Positions 23,362 to 36,299 of a stretch of DNA of 64,000 nucleotides are shown one piece after another (the first letter of the stretch is position 1; every line of letters begins with the position of its first letter). The notes under the pieces were generated by a model. That model had not been told where the DNA came from. It saw only the letters and a program-made list of their open reading frames with translations, and searched no databases. This DNA is from Coptis chinensis (taxonomy: Eukaryota; Streptophyta; Magnoliopsida; Ranunculales; Ranunculaceae): contig CM027378.1 of NCBI GenBank assembly GCA_015680905.1, positions 101,701,501 to 101,765,500 on the forward strand. The letters are read 5' to 3'. The position numbers were made by a program, and so were the translations under genes.

Positions 23362-25172
23362 TCAATATATTAGGGAGGAATGACGTAGGAATAATTCCAC
23401 CGGACAAAAGTATAGATTAGAGCAGTTGCAGTAATGATAGGTTATTATGATTAATTGGGTTAATAATAGAGAGAAAAAAAAAATACTATTTAGAAAGAAA
23501 GAATTTAAAATACATACAAACATACCACAATGAAGAGGGGAAGGAAAAGGGTAACTTTTTAACAAATTTTGTTGTTCATCTGGTTGAAAATGATTTATAT
23601 AGAGTTAGAGCTTAACGTGGAACCTAAAAGTGAAACCCAGTGATAAATAAGTTATAATTGACTTAATTACTAAATTGAGTTTGTTTGCAACCATTAAAAG
23701 CGCCGTTAGGCGTGTGTTTTTTTGCCTAATTTTCTAGTATTTTCAGTGTCGGAATGGTTGTGCTCTCAAACGACTGATTCCAATTGAACCTATTTTGGTT
23801 GTCGAAGCTGCTGAAGGCTCTATCGTAGATAATTTTGAGGTTGTTGCTATATAGAGTCTGCTGAGTGTGGGCACACTCAATATTGCAATATGTGGGTGGT
23901 TATGGAAGTGGAGTTCTTGGCTGGGGAATTGTAGGCTTCAGTGAATGCCTTGACATGATGTCGGGCATGATTATAAAGACCTTGTATTGCAGCATGCTCA
24001 AAGTTGCTCCTATTTCGGGCATTACATATTCCCAAACAACAATTCAAGGTTTTAACTCTTTCTTCGCTGATACATCAGCTCAAACTCACAAGCAATATTC
24101 ATGCCCAACTCAGCTTTCACATACCCACTACCATTCGACCTATTCGGCATCGGATTTTATGAAGACATACTTTACAGAACCAATCAGAATTAGAGTTGAG
24201 GCTCAGGTGGTTCAGGAAATTGTGAAGACAGTACCAAGCGTGAATTTTTTAAGTGATTGACATCATTGAAGTCCTCAAAGTCAATGAAATTTATGCTATC
24301 TAAAGTCAAAGTAGTTGGTCCAATTCCCATGCAAGTAAAATTGGATGATGGAAGTTTATACCTGTCAATATGCACAGACATAAATAATAGGGATGAATAA
24401 ATGATAGGAATTTTATACCTTCAGAGCATGTGAAAATCCTGATTGATAGATTGAATTGCGGACAATAGACTGAATTATGAAAGCAATCTCACACGATCAC
24501 ATGAGCTTAACTTCCATACTTTGAACCAAATAACATAGTTTCTTCATACCTGAATGATGAGAAGATTTCTTTAAGCTTGTAAAGTACATAAAAAAAACTT
24601 ACAAGGCATTTTGTTAGGCTGCATGCATGCATCCATCCCATAACCAAATAGGGGTGAGTGCATAAATTAATATTATTAGGTGTATTAACCATCCATACTT
24701 TTTGTAGTTTTTGTTACCTTATTATATAGTTGCAAATGTTTTTTTTTTTCAGTTTGTTTAGTATACGCATCGTGATTAGTTATAGGCTCGACTTTGTATA
24801 TATATATATATGTTAACAATGCATCGCCTGGTTTGAATATGGTCGATATTCAGTAGATGCACAAAGTCGATTTTATATAATATAAACTAACGCATATATT
24901 ATTTGTAGTTTGATCGTTTTTTTGAAATGTGGGCAACATGGGAAGTGTAATTAGCCCAAAAAAAACACTTAATTGGGGATGCAATTTGGGGTAACTTTAT
25001 TTACTAAATATTTTGCCAAGGCATTGAAAGCATTTAGGAGTATATAAATAATGTATAAATTTGACTATAAAGGGAAATAATGGTAATAAGAAAACTCGAC
25101 AGTTTCAATTTGTTTGTTGAAGGTAAGATAGTGGCAAGTGATGATTGAGTTTAACTCGTGATGTGTTACAAA

Positions 25173-25415
25173 TTAATTGATGTCGTCCATGGAATTTGAG
25201 TCATGTTCTATATCGTCATTTTTTTTCATTGACTTCTCCCCAACCGAGATCTTTATTTTCATGTGCGACTTGTAGATGTAGTCGAAAACATATTTCACTG
25301 CTTTTAGATTTGTAATAATTGAGGTGTTATGGGCCTTATAAATGGTGAATTTGTCTTCAGAGGATGTTGATGATGGCTTGCATGTATTTGGAGGTATGAT
25401 TGGCAGATTATCCAT
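25173..25415 (-). CDS. Small conserved frame in Helitron 1, copy 2 (hypothetical)
   Basis: An 80-codon frame parallels 23134-23361: MDNLPIIPPNT, SSEDKFTIYKAHNTS, IITNLKAVKYVFDYIYKSH. It ends with an acidic stretch, DDIEHDSNSMDDIN. It arose by the 2-kb tandem duplication of this region. Function unknown. Confidence 0.35.
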   Translation of the reverse strand: MDNLPIIPPNTCKPSSTSSEDKFTIYKAHNTSIITNLKAVKYVFDYIYKSHMKIKISVGEKSMKKNDDIEHDSNSMDDIN

Positions 25416-26330
25416 TCCTGAAAAAGAAAAATATTAATTCAATCAAAATATTTGAGAGGAATGAGGTAGGAATAATTCCATCGGAAAAAAGTATAAATTA
25501 GTAGCAGTTGTATTAATGAAAGGTTATTATGATTAATCGGGTTAATAATAGAGGGAAAAAATAAAAATAAAAAATAAAACTATTTAGAAAGAAATATTTT
25601 AAAATACATACAAACATACCACAATGAAGAGGGGAAAGAAAAGGGAAACTTTTTAACAAATTTTGTTGTTCATCTGGTTGGAAATGATTTATATAGAGTT
25701 AGAGCTGATTTATATAGAGTTAGAGCTTAACGTGGAACCGAAAAGTGAAACCCAATGTTAATTAAGTTTTAATTGACTTAATTACTAATGTGTTTTAGTT
25801 ATGGGTATTAATGTGGTTTGAAGTCACACGTTTTTTTGGGCGTAAAGCCCTCATTTTGTTCATAGCATAATTGAAGCATTAAATAACATGTCATTCAGTT
25901 TGCTGTATGTTGCAGTTCAGAAGCGTGATCTGTTTGAACACGTGGCAGTGCCGTTCCGCAGTGTGTGTTTTTTTGCCGAATTTTCTTATTTTTTCAATGT
26001 TGAAACGGTTATGCTCTAAAACGACTGATTCCAGCTGTACCCATTTTGGTTATCGAAGCTGCTGAAGGCTCTGTTCGCAGATAATTTTGGGGTGGATGCT
26101 ATATAGAGGCTGCTGAGTGTGGGCATACTCAATATTGTTATATGTGGGTTCTTATGGAAATGGAGTTCTTGGTGCAGGAATTGTAGGCCCAAATTGCGCC
26201 TTGACATGATGTCGGGCATGATTATAAGCACCGTGTATTACTGCATGCTCAAATTTGGGCCTATTTCTAGTACTACATATTCTCAAACAACAATTCAAGG
26301 TTCCCTAGTTAATGTGATGTAGAGATAACT

Positions 26331-26890
26331 AACCAAATTAGTTTTTTTGATCAAGTTAGGTTGCGTGTAAATCTAAGTGCATGGCTAACCCTCACATAGT
26401 AGTTCAACAGTGAAAATCTTTGACTCATATTCTAAATGGGTAGAACTAAGGTGAAAGAAGTGATACTCATCCAGCACATGGTGGAGCCGATTCCTACTTT
26501 AACCAAGCGAATTCATCTTATTGATAATATTCTTAAAAACAATACAATAATATTTGCAAGACATAAGCAGAGATATGTAAGCATGTCATGAACACAAACA
26601 GACTTTTTGAAAGGCGAGCCTCCTTAGATATTGCAAGAGTATTAGAGTCAGGCACAATGAGATAGCAACTGAGTGCGTTTCAAATGGGTAGCACTAAAGT
26701 ATGCTTCGAAAGGAGCACACAAAAAAAACTAAACTACAACAAACATAGCACCTGAACAATATATATGGGCATTTTAAGTAACGACTGGGATGCGCCCTTG
26801 TGTTGGCGGGGAAAGTAACTGTCCAAAGACAGTTTGATATTCCACACCATACGAACACTTCCAGACCAAATGCTACTACAGGCCGTTAGA
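26331..26890. repeat. Helitron 1 internal repeat, block C
   Basis: This stretch continues the duplicated 3' region and matches about 30050-30640 (shared words include TTCCCTAGTTAATGTGATGTA and ACCAAGCGAA). No gene is seen. The GGGAAAG...GTCCAAAGACA part is repeated as GGGAAAG...GTCGAAAGACA near 30540. Confidence 0.65.
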
Positions 26891-27424
26891 AATTGCTCAA
26901 AGTTTCACCCTTTGATACAAATTAATCGGTATAAATACTGAATAACATGTCTAAGATGAACCAACACACACATAAAAATCAGTTCTTTTACACAAAACTC
27001 TCATCTTCCAAACATTTATTCCCTGTTACATAACATAACATCTCAAACGTCAACCTGGGTTTAAGCATGATGAACATAGTTACACAACGATGGTTGGCAT
27101 CCTAGGACGTGCGGACAGTTCAATGCCATAAACAGGTTACTTGATGAAATGTTGAGGATGGTTCCGTCCCTAACGTGGTAACTTATAATTGGCTTATTCA
27201 CAGCTATGGTCGTGCAAATTACCTGGATGAAAATGCTTGAAGAGCAATCATGATGTTATATGGACTGCAGAAAGGCATGCACAGGATGGGTGGTAACTGC
27301 CATAAGCTAACTGCACTGACCCATATCATTGAAGTACTCGTATCCGGTATCAAAGAAACTAAGGAGTAGAGTATAAGTCTGAAGAGAAGGGTTAAGACCA
27401 AGTCTAGGGAGAGCAAGAGAGCAG

Positions 27425-27446
27425 TTTAGGGTTTAGGGTTTAGGGA
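27425..27446 (+). repeat. Interstitial telomere-type repeat
   Basis: Three consecutive units of the plant telomere repeat TTTAGGG appear within GTTTAGGGTTTAGGG. Such short tracts are common in plant promoters (telo-boxes) or mark DNA repair insertions. Here it lies inside the Helitron. Confidence 0.75.
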
Positions 27447-28401
27447 GGATAGGGAGAGCAAAAGAGGGCTTGTTGATCTTTGTTATTGATTTCCTTAACA
27501 AATCAGTCTCAAGGAGGAAGCCCGCCAAGTATGGGAGGTTGCTTGCCACGAGAAGAATGTCTACCCGTCATGCAGTGAGGGAGAAGAGCTCTTGCTACTT
27601 GGCTTAAAAATCTTCATGTCATGTCCGATGGGACAAAGAATAACAGCTTTATCAAGGACACTTGCTTGGTTTTATTTGCCCGGATGCTTATATCCGGGGA
27701 TTGGACCTATGCGTATTGATATAGTGACTGGATGGGGCAGACGCAGTAGGGTGACTGGATCATCACTGCTGTGCATTTTCAAAATATTACAAAACAAGCC
27801 AAATGTACTCAGATACACAAAAGGAGAACCAAATTAAAGTAGAAAGAAAAAAAGGAATAAGAAATTCTCAAACTGTAAAAGAAAACTCGGTATATATTTA
27901 AAAAGACAGAATTTCACTAACCTTATCGACTGCATGAATTTACATAACCTACAGTTGGGCCTATTTCGGGTATCACATATTCCCAAACAACAATTCAAAG
28001 CTTCGCAAGGCAGGCAACAACTTTCACCATACCCGGGCAAAGGAAGGCTGGTGAATAGTGCTCTGAGGAGATCTAATTCGAACAACTCGATAATGCAGAC
28101 CGTGGGGGTGTCAACCCTTTTAGCATAAGTAGGTTCTCACGTTAGGTACAGCTGAATACATAATTTAACGCGTAACAGATTTTTTGGAGTAAGAGAAACA
28201 GGAGAATTGAGTGTTAATGCTTGTAGAATATATACTAAAAGACAGATGGACTAACCATAATGGCTTGGGCGAAAGAAGCGAAACGTGTTGAAAGGCATTA
28301 CCTTTGCTTTAGCGGTTAAACCATATTGCAGGGGGGGCTTAACTCTGGGAGGAGAAATTAGCTCATGGTATGCAAGCGAAACAATATATGGTGAAAAAGA
28401 C

Positions 28402-28423
28402 GGGGGGAGGGGGGGGAGGGGGG
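28402..28423 (+). other. G-rich tract, G-quadruplex candidate
   Basis: Runs of six, eight and six G residues are separated by single A bases. This could form a G-quadruplex in single-stranded DNA, which arises during rolling-circle transposition. No function is shown. Confidence 0.5.
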
Positions 28424-29729
28424 ATAATAGCACCAAGAAGAATTAATTATAAAAAATCAAACCCAAGCATACATCAAATTAAATAAGAGATTGCGTCTTA
28501 AAAACACAGCACAAATTAAGAACACATCCTGGCTTAAAGTAGAAGAAACCTTGTGACAATACATAGTGTCTAACAATGTCACGCAGAGGCAAACTAAAAA
28601 CGCAGCAGATCTGAAAGGTGGACTGCTGAAGGAAGATAAGTTTGTGAGCACAAAATCTCATAGAAGGAAGAAAATGGTCACATGATTCGATGGATGCCTT
28701 GCACACATGTCCTGCATTGGGGAGAAGAAAATAATTAGGTGTAGCGATTGGTTTTTATGTTCTTTACAAACAAACCAATAGAGTAGTGCAAGTGAGTATA
28801 AGTGAAATGGAGAAAATGGTTGAATAAGTGTTTACCCACTACATTATCTTTTTTTTTTTTGCTAGGGGGAGTTCAGATTCCATAGCCTGGCTTGACACCT
28901 CAACTCCAATAAGCCCGTCATCTAAATCAGTGCTTCGGTTTGTTTTATCCTGCATTGAACCAGATTTAGTTGAATGAAGGTGAATTAATATGAAATTTAG
29001 TAAAGGGAACAGAGGATGCGGCCTAAAACTTTATAGCGGTCAGATCCATTGCGGATTTTATCAAGAGCTTGATAGTTCTGCGTTGACATCTGACTGGTAG
29101 CTGCAAAGTTTAATGAAAGGGGCAAAATTAACAGTAGACAGTCCCTGGTAAATAAATAATTTTTAGAAATGGAGGAGAGAAAGGGATTACCTGATGACTG
29201 ATTCTGTATAATAGAAAGTTTCTTGGTGTGAAGAAGTCGAACATATGTTGACGAAGGAAAAACCGCCTGAATTTATAGAGGTTAGAAAGATACATGAAGA
29301 GAGGGAAGGAGAATAGGCCCATCTGTTACATGGCAGCTAAACGTGGAATATGAAGATAACCGTTGAAGAAGACGAAGAGCTAAAGGTCTGATTGAATTTT
29401 GGGTGAGGTAGGATAGGAAGAAAGGCGTACGGTTTGCTGGTCTTTATGCGCTTGCAATTTATAGTTTGTTCACATATTAATACCATTCAACTTTAATAGA
29501 AATAAAGAGGTTCCCACTCCCACACCAACTCCCACTCCTGAATATTGCTTTGCCCGCTTGTCAAAGTCAGGGGCTTCCCTATAACATGGGTTACTAAATA
29601 TAAGGAGAAAGAACTCAAGCACTAAGGGGATGCAGCAGTGCTGCTTCACATGCTCGAAAGGTCGCCCAACTTCGCTGGATGGTTGCTCTACAGTTATGCA
29701 TATATACCTGGAATAATTTTTTTGAAAAA

Positions 29730-30640
29730 ACCTGCATTAAGGTCTCTCACAGAAAGCTGCTGCAATACCATATTTTGCTTTCGAATCCGCTTAAGGTTCC
29801 ATGAAAGATAATCTTGGGGCAGCAGCCATATATAGTCTGCTGAGGGTGAGCACACACAATGGCACTATTGAGTGTTGTTATGGAAGGGGGCGTCTTGGCT
29901 TGGGAAGCATAGGCTCCAAAGGATCTCCTCGACATGATGTCGGTATGATTGCAAACACTTTAAAGTGTAGCATTCACAAAGTTGGGCCTATTTATGGTAT
30001 TCCATATTCCCAAACTACAATTCAAGGTTCCCTGGTTAATGTGATGTAAAGCTAAGTAACCTATTTAGTTTCCTTAGTCAAGTTAGGATGCATGTAAATC
30101 TCAGCGTCAGTCTTACCTTCAGACAGTAGTGCACACTGAAAGCCCTTGCCACCCATTCTAAACGGGTGCAACTAAGGTCTACGAAGAGGGACTCAGCGAG
30201 GACATGGTGCAGTTGATGCCTGCTCTAACCAAGCGAACTCATTTAATTTATAATCCTTAGTAAAAACAATACTATAATATTTGCAGCACATTAGCAGACA
30301 TATATTAGTATGCCATGAACACAAACATGTTTTTTAAAAGGTGAGATATCCGTCCACATTGCAAGAGTATTACCATTAGGCACCATAAGTTAGCAACTAA
30401 GCTTGTTTAGAATGTCGGGTACTCAAGTAAGCTTCGGAAGGAGCAAACAACAGAGACTAAATAACAGCAGACCTAGAATGGAAACAATATTTTTTGCATT
30501 TAAAATAACAACCTGGCTGCGCTCTTGTGGTGGTGGGGGAAAGAAATGGTCGAAAGACACAGTTTGTTTAATTCACACCATAAGAACACTTCTGGTACTT
30601 GACTCCATACCAAATTCTGCTTCAGGCCTTTAGAAATCTC
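29730..30640. repeat. Third partial copy of the Helitron 1 3' module
   Basis: This segment is related to 23790-24060 and to 25990-26890: it contains TAGTCTGCTGAGGGTGAGCAC, CGACATGATGTCGG and a CATATTCCCAAACTACAATTC motif. Divergence is higher than between the first two copies. Confidence 0.7.
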
Positions 30641-31739
30641 CGGCTTTGTGGTATTCTATAGTGAAGCTTTAATCATCTCAGAGGAAAGTGTTGGACACAC
30701 AATGAATAATATCCAATGAGATTAAATCAAAGCCGAAATGCGAGGAATAAGACCCTACATCAAGCCGGCAAAGAAATTAAATAAGACCCTACACCAAGCC
30801 GACAAATGACAAATGGTTTGCATCTGAAACGAAACAACATTTTTTTTTGTAGGATAATATCAAGTAATTGCAAATGCCAAGCGAAACAAACAGGTGCGAA
30901 TGGAAATATATCATACGTATAGTAGGAATCGGGAAACAGATAAATTTAGCAAAATGAGCAAGGGTTCTCGGTTAAATGCAGTTTTTGAACGGAGACACCA
31001 TGACCAAAAGCAATTAGAATGTTTTTGCCAAAGTGGTTTTTTTGGTCCAGCAAGTACCGTTGTCAGTGGTTAAAGTTGTTCTAAAAGTTTATTAAATGTG
31101 AATAATATTAGGTGATCCTAGCATGTTAAGGCCACACGCAAATTTCAAAACCTATCGACAGAACCATTTCGGAAAACTACCATGTATTGACCACATGCCA
31201 ACCAACAAAATTTGAGAGTAGGCCTCAATTATGCAGTTTATTCCGTCTGCTAAAAAAAACAGGTAAACACCAGAAATCGATGGATCAAACAGGTTATCTC
31301 CACATACAGTTGGCGGGATTGACAACCGTGAATATGGGTTAATGCACTGCATTTTTAAGAGTAAGGGTGGAATAATATTAAGTTTTTGTTAGGCATGTGA
31401 TATTACCTGAAGTCCATGTAGAATAAGAATGCCTACTTCTCATGCACGGAAAGCTAATGCTTACAAAGAAGTTATCTTTCTGTAAACATTTAGCCTGCAA
31501 GTAACTCAGTTATGAAATGCATAAGTTAGGTAAGGATAGATGGAAAAAAAACCTGAACAGAGAAAGGCTCAAATCAGGAATGAGCTGAGCCACACCTATA
31601 AAAGGCTACGATAGTGAAACGGTTGACTTACAACAGCATGTATAGTGTCAAGTGCATAATTACAAAGAAAACCAACTATTTCCCAAGAAAGCACGACGGC
31701 TACAATAGTTCAGGAGTTATTAGGACGACATACCTATAG
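30641..31739. other. Helitron 1 interior, 3' flank of the helicase gene
   Basis: No further exon or gene is recognised. The segment could hold the 3' untranslated region of the helicase transcript. Confidence 0.4.
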
Positions 31740-34700
31740 TTATAGCAAAACTTCTGGGTAGACAATATTTGTAGTATAACCAGAAGCATCTTGTGGAAGG
31801 AGGACACTAATTCTTTTTGATGATGTGCATCTCGAGAGTCTGACGATAATTGTCCATGACTGAATACCGGGGTCCGTAAATCTATCCCAACATACTTGAC
31901 CGGACTGCCCTTGGGATTTATTAATCGCCATCCCAGTGATCACGAAGTCGATAGGGAAATTGCCTCCTAGTCATGGGAACAGCCATCTCTGTAGTCGAAG
32001 GCGTCAAAGATATTCTAGGGAGAAGTACTTGCTGGCCTGTTTTGTCTCCAGTTATAATCATAGCTTGAATCACTCTGGTAGCACATTGAAGAACTATTAG
32101 CCGCATTCCATTGCAGAGCCCATCTCTTGGTTTAATATTCCTTAGCAACATGACTGGACTTCCACGTTTCAACTTTAGTTTGAAAGGAGGTAAACTGGAT
32201 GGATCAAGGGAGTTTAAGAACTCACTTGGGTACTCACCAACGCCTGTATTAGAGCTGCCATTTTTTTTTTTTGCTTTTGAATGAGACCCATTGAGATTTG
32301 CAGGTGAATTATGAGTTGCTTCCCTGTCTTGTGACCGAGGGTCCCTATCTCCTTCAATAGCTTTATCCGCAGCCAGATATTCAATAACATCTCCAGGGAA
32401 TAAATTTAAGGCTTGTTCATTAATCTCCTTGACATCGTCATTACGTGCAGCTAGAATAGTGCGCTCTCTTAAAAACTCAGCTGAAGCGGTGCCCTCCACA
32501 TTTAATTTTGGGTAAACAGAGTCAATGAGGTCTTCAAGGTTCGAACAGTTTTGAACACCTGATGGTAACTCGATTGTCTCGGTTGGATTTGTGCCAATCT
32601 AAATAATCAACCAAAGGAGAAAATTTAGTCATTATGTGTAGAATTTGTGAGAAAACTGTTCAAAGTAAAATATTTCAAAATAATTTTATAACCTCTGTAA
32701 GAAAGTTTGCAAAATTGATGTTGTCTGGTTCTGACATGTCGAGACGCATGTTATGAACCAAATGCAAAACCTGGACATGTCTCCATAGTAAAGACCTCCG
32801 TAGTGATGCAGCAACAAAATCTTCACGGACACCTTTTGGTATAACAGGAAGAGTCTGTCGAAAATCGCCTCCAAGAATGACAGTGATGCCGCCGAATGTT
32901 TTTTTGTTACTACATATATCTTGAAGTGATCGATCAACAGCTTCAACACAGTGCCTATGTTGCATGGGGACTTCATCCCAAATAATAAGTTTGGTCTCTT
33001 TGAAAAGTCCGGCTTGCAAAGAGTCCTTAGAAAAACCACACATGGTGTCTTCAAACACATTTAGTGGCAAGCTAAAGGTTGAGTGAGCAGTTCTACCACC
33101 AGCCAATAATAAAGATGCAATGCCAGATGAAGCAACCATAATAACGATATTTCCAACACTATGACATGAGGCTGCAATGGTATTGTACAGAAAAGTTTTT
33201 CCAGTGCCTGCAGCCCCATTTAAGAAAAAAAACTCTACCTTTCGCATTGTGAACGGAATCTGTCACTGAGTCAAAAGCGGCGCGTTGCTCTCCATTAAGA
33301 CGGCTAATATTAGTATCGCCTCTTTGTTGCGGTCCCTCATGTTGGAGTTGTTCTTTGATCCCAAATAAGCCTATTGGGGACAATATCTCCCCACTTTTCT
33401 TTCGGCAATGGCATGTCTGGGAAGTTGGAAAGGCTCCTCCCACCTTCTATAAGAAGTTGATCCAATAAAAATAAGCCGTAGTCGTTAACTTGTTCTTGAG
33501 ATGGATTTTGTATAAGTAAAACTGATTTCATCTTAGGCGGAAGGTCATCACAAATATGGACGCCAAATCTGGCCCAAAGTAATTCTGGGCTGGTTGGAGA
33601 GCACTCAAGTAGGATAATCTTTGAAACGACGGCAGCTTGATAACCGGTGCTCATTTCGAGGCCTCCTCAAGACATTTCTTCCACTCGCATCATCTTCCAA
33701 GAGGCCTCGTCGCGACACACGCCCTTTGAACGTGTTATGCGGAACACCATTGACAAATCTCAATGAATCAAATGATGTGGGGCCCTTTACAACTGTTAAC
33801 AACAACCGTAGATAGAATCGTTCTCCGGCATTAGGCTTCTCAAAATACATCCGACCAATAGCGGGAGAAGATGCTTGATTCCTGAGTGTCCATTGTTTGA
33901 ATTTTTTGTTGAAGGCAAAGCGGTGAGGGATCTCTGGATAAGTATACCCTCGGGCTATTGGGTTGGCAGCACAACATTTAAAGAAGGCAGTGAGAGTTGA
34001 CTCCTGACGCTCTCCTCGAGTAATAATTTCATCCATTGGTTCATTTGGGCTGTAAAGAACCCGATGCATGCCAGGCAAGTGGATTGCCAACCGAACAACA
34101 TTGGGCACCTCCTCGTGCATCCTAAACTCTAACAGACGCCATACAGCTTCTGGTGGCCCGATATACCTTGCATCAATGTATTGTTGAATCTCATCATCGG
34201 CGCCTGCTAAGACGATAGTTGTTTTGTCGAAACCCTTGTAGATGTATTTATGGATATATTTGACTGAATGAACTGATGCACACACTTCAACATTAATGTG
34301 GCAGTCAAACTTTTCAGACAGATATGGGTTATATGGAGCTACATTTCGGTTGCCAATCTGTCTTTCTTTGCGCTTTAAACTCTCCCTGTTGCGGCGATAT
34401 AAAGAGGGTAGCCTTCTTGATCCATCGTCGTTTTCTCAACAAATTCTCATGGGTAATGGAACCTGCACCGTCCATCTTGCATACAGGCAACGTTTGGTTT
34501 TTCAGCACCGCACGGACCATGAATCATACACTTCATAACGGTGCGGAGAGAGTAGGATCGCGTGACGAGGTCCGGAATCTCGGCAGATACAATTCGATCC
34601 ACTTGTTGAGTAGTGCGGATCTTATCCTCATGTTGAAGGAATATAAGAGCATGCATGTGAGGCAAGCCCCGCTTTTGGAACTCTATGGTGTAGACGTGTG

Positions 34701-36020
34701 CAACGACCCGGCCAAACACACCTTTTTTTAATATTTCTTCCATGATTGCTTTTCGCTTAAGATCAAAAGCGCGTGCAACCAACACAGGTTTGTCAGTTGA
34801 TTTCTGATGACTTTTCAGCTCATTCTGAATTTCCGGCCAGTTTGGATTTGCTGTGACAGTCATAAAGATGTCTGGATGTTTATTATACCGTGTGATGGCC
34901 ATTGAATCTTGGTATATTTCATACATATGCCGTGGACTTCCTGTATGAGATGAGGGCAGAATAATACGCTGCCCAACTTGGCTTGGGCTTAGCCCCCGGG
35001 CTGCAATATCTGTCAACCCCTGATACAGTTCTGAACGAATTTCGGCTTGACGATTTCTAATCCAACGCAAGCGGTTCTGTTCAGTGGCTGCCCAAGCATC
35101 GACAATGAACTGTTGTCCTAGAGGACCACCATTCAAGATCGGGGAATACTCGGTTGGGCGATCGAAGAAACGGTAAGCATAGTATTGCGTCTGAGTCAAG
35201 CGCACATTGGCTGGACAGTTGCTGACGACGTTCCACTGGCAGAGATCAGGAGACCAACCGAGTTCTCCTCTAGGAAAGAAAAGAACATAATGAAGGGGTA
35301 AATATGCAGGGTTACACTCACTGATCCTCGCTAACCCACCCCCTCTGAAACGTAGAACAATATCTCGGATGTTATCGAAAGCACTACCATCCCCTGGCAA
35401 AAGCACAGCTATTTCGTCTGTTGATGGTAGGTTGTATCGACGTCGATCAGTTCCAGGATTGTAGTGAAGTCGTGCCGGAACATTGTTGTCTGCAAGATTT
35501 TGGGAATCTAAAATCTCAAAAGCATTCTTATAGAGCTTACAAAAGCCATTGAGCTCTGTGAGAGCAGATTGGATGATTTTCAAGACTTCCTCTGACAGTT
35601 TAGGATTTACGGCGGATCGCGGTGATCCAAAGCCTCATTGCCGTCATAAAAGTAAAGTTGTGAATAGACGGGATCCCTGCCTGGATCCGGCAGCAATGCT
35701 CCAACTCTATGATAAAGCTCTCCGTGTATAACAAATGATTTTGGCCCCGCCCGCCCGACGCTAAAATAAATGCGGAATGATACCAAGGCTTGTAAAAGCA
35801 TTACATGCATTGTATTGCGAATGTGTTCCGCGGAATGAGTTTGCGTGTCCACCGATCCTTCATAGAGTGAGTGGAGAGAAGGTGGCAATGGAGAAAGAAG
35901 AGGCAACTGAATTTTGCCCCAGAAACAACACATTCCAAACCTCGGCCTCTTCTTAGATGAGTGTGCCAATTTCTCAACTAGCCAGTGAAGAGCGGAACAG
36001 TGTGAACAACGCACATCCAT
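31740..36020 (-). pseudogene. Helitron Rep/helicase (RepHel), frameshifted
   Basis: Read from 36020 leftwards, the parts are: a Helitron_like_N region (CSHC pair, GELYHRVGALLP, LYFYDGNEA); a Rep nuclease with the HUH-type motif GLPHMHALIFL (about 34680) and the tyrosine motif VKYIHKYIYKG (about 34250); and a PIF1-like helicase with GAAGTGKTF (Walker A, about 33215), LIIWDEVPM (Walker B) and [13 protein letters not shown]-terminal helicase parts follow (LKLKRGSPVMLLRNI and ITGMAINKSQGQS). An intron of about 90 bases lies near 32600-32690. Frameshifts near 35613, 34447, 34390, 33660, 33370, 33240 and 31940 break the frame. An intact version would nick, unwind and transfer one strand during rolling-circle transposition. 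Confidence 0.93.
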
Positions 36021-36299
36021 CCGACCAAGGAAATGACGTTCTACCGCAGATTAGTCGTTTGTCCAATTGGAACATCCGCCTCCATGTCTTCACATGATAT
36101 TATTGATTCATTTAAGATACTTATTCCTTCTTCTTCATAGGTTGGTTCGTTGGACGTCCATCGCTTCCGGACATCTTTCAGACTGGACTACAGCAACATG
36201 CGAAGCAATACATTATATATATGCATTGGGTGAAATGGCATTTCGTTGACGGATCAAACACTTTTATAGAGGGACAAACCTGTAGATTCGTAAAGGTGT

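Larger units (their letters stand above)
22605..26330 (-). repeat. Tandem duplication of the Helitron 1 3' region
   Basis: The block 22605-24060 is repeated at about 24670-26310 with moderate divergence. The repeated material includes the poly-T/GTTTGTTTAG zone, the small coding frame at 23.1/25.2 kb, and the CTGCTGAGTGTGGGCA segment. The second copy lacks the terminal hairpin: GTGAGTGC runs straight into ATAAATTAA near 24660. Only the left copy therefore has a working terminus. A further partial copy lies at 29.7-30.6 kb. Confidence 0.8.
26891..29729. other. Helitron 1 interior without recognised genes
   Basis: No reading frame here resembles a known protein. Notable items are three telomere-type units (27425-27446), a G-rich run (28402-28423) and a poly-T run near 28850. 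The segment 27490-27770 is richer in G+C than its surroundings and may be captured host DNA of unknown source. Confidence 0.45.

Noticed and set aside
34296..34731. Plus-strand frames over the Helitron replicase
   Set aside because: The minus strand carries the recognisable Rep domain. These frames are antisense shadows.
31740..36020. Host PIF1 helicase gene
   Set aside because: The helicase is fused to a Helitron Rep domain with HUH and tyrosine motifs and is bracketed by Helitron ends, so it belongs to the transposon.
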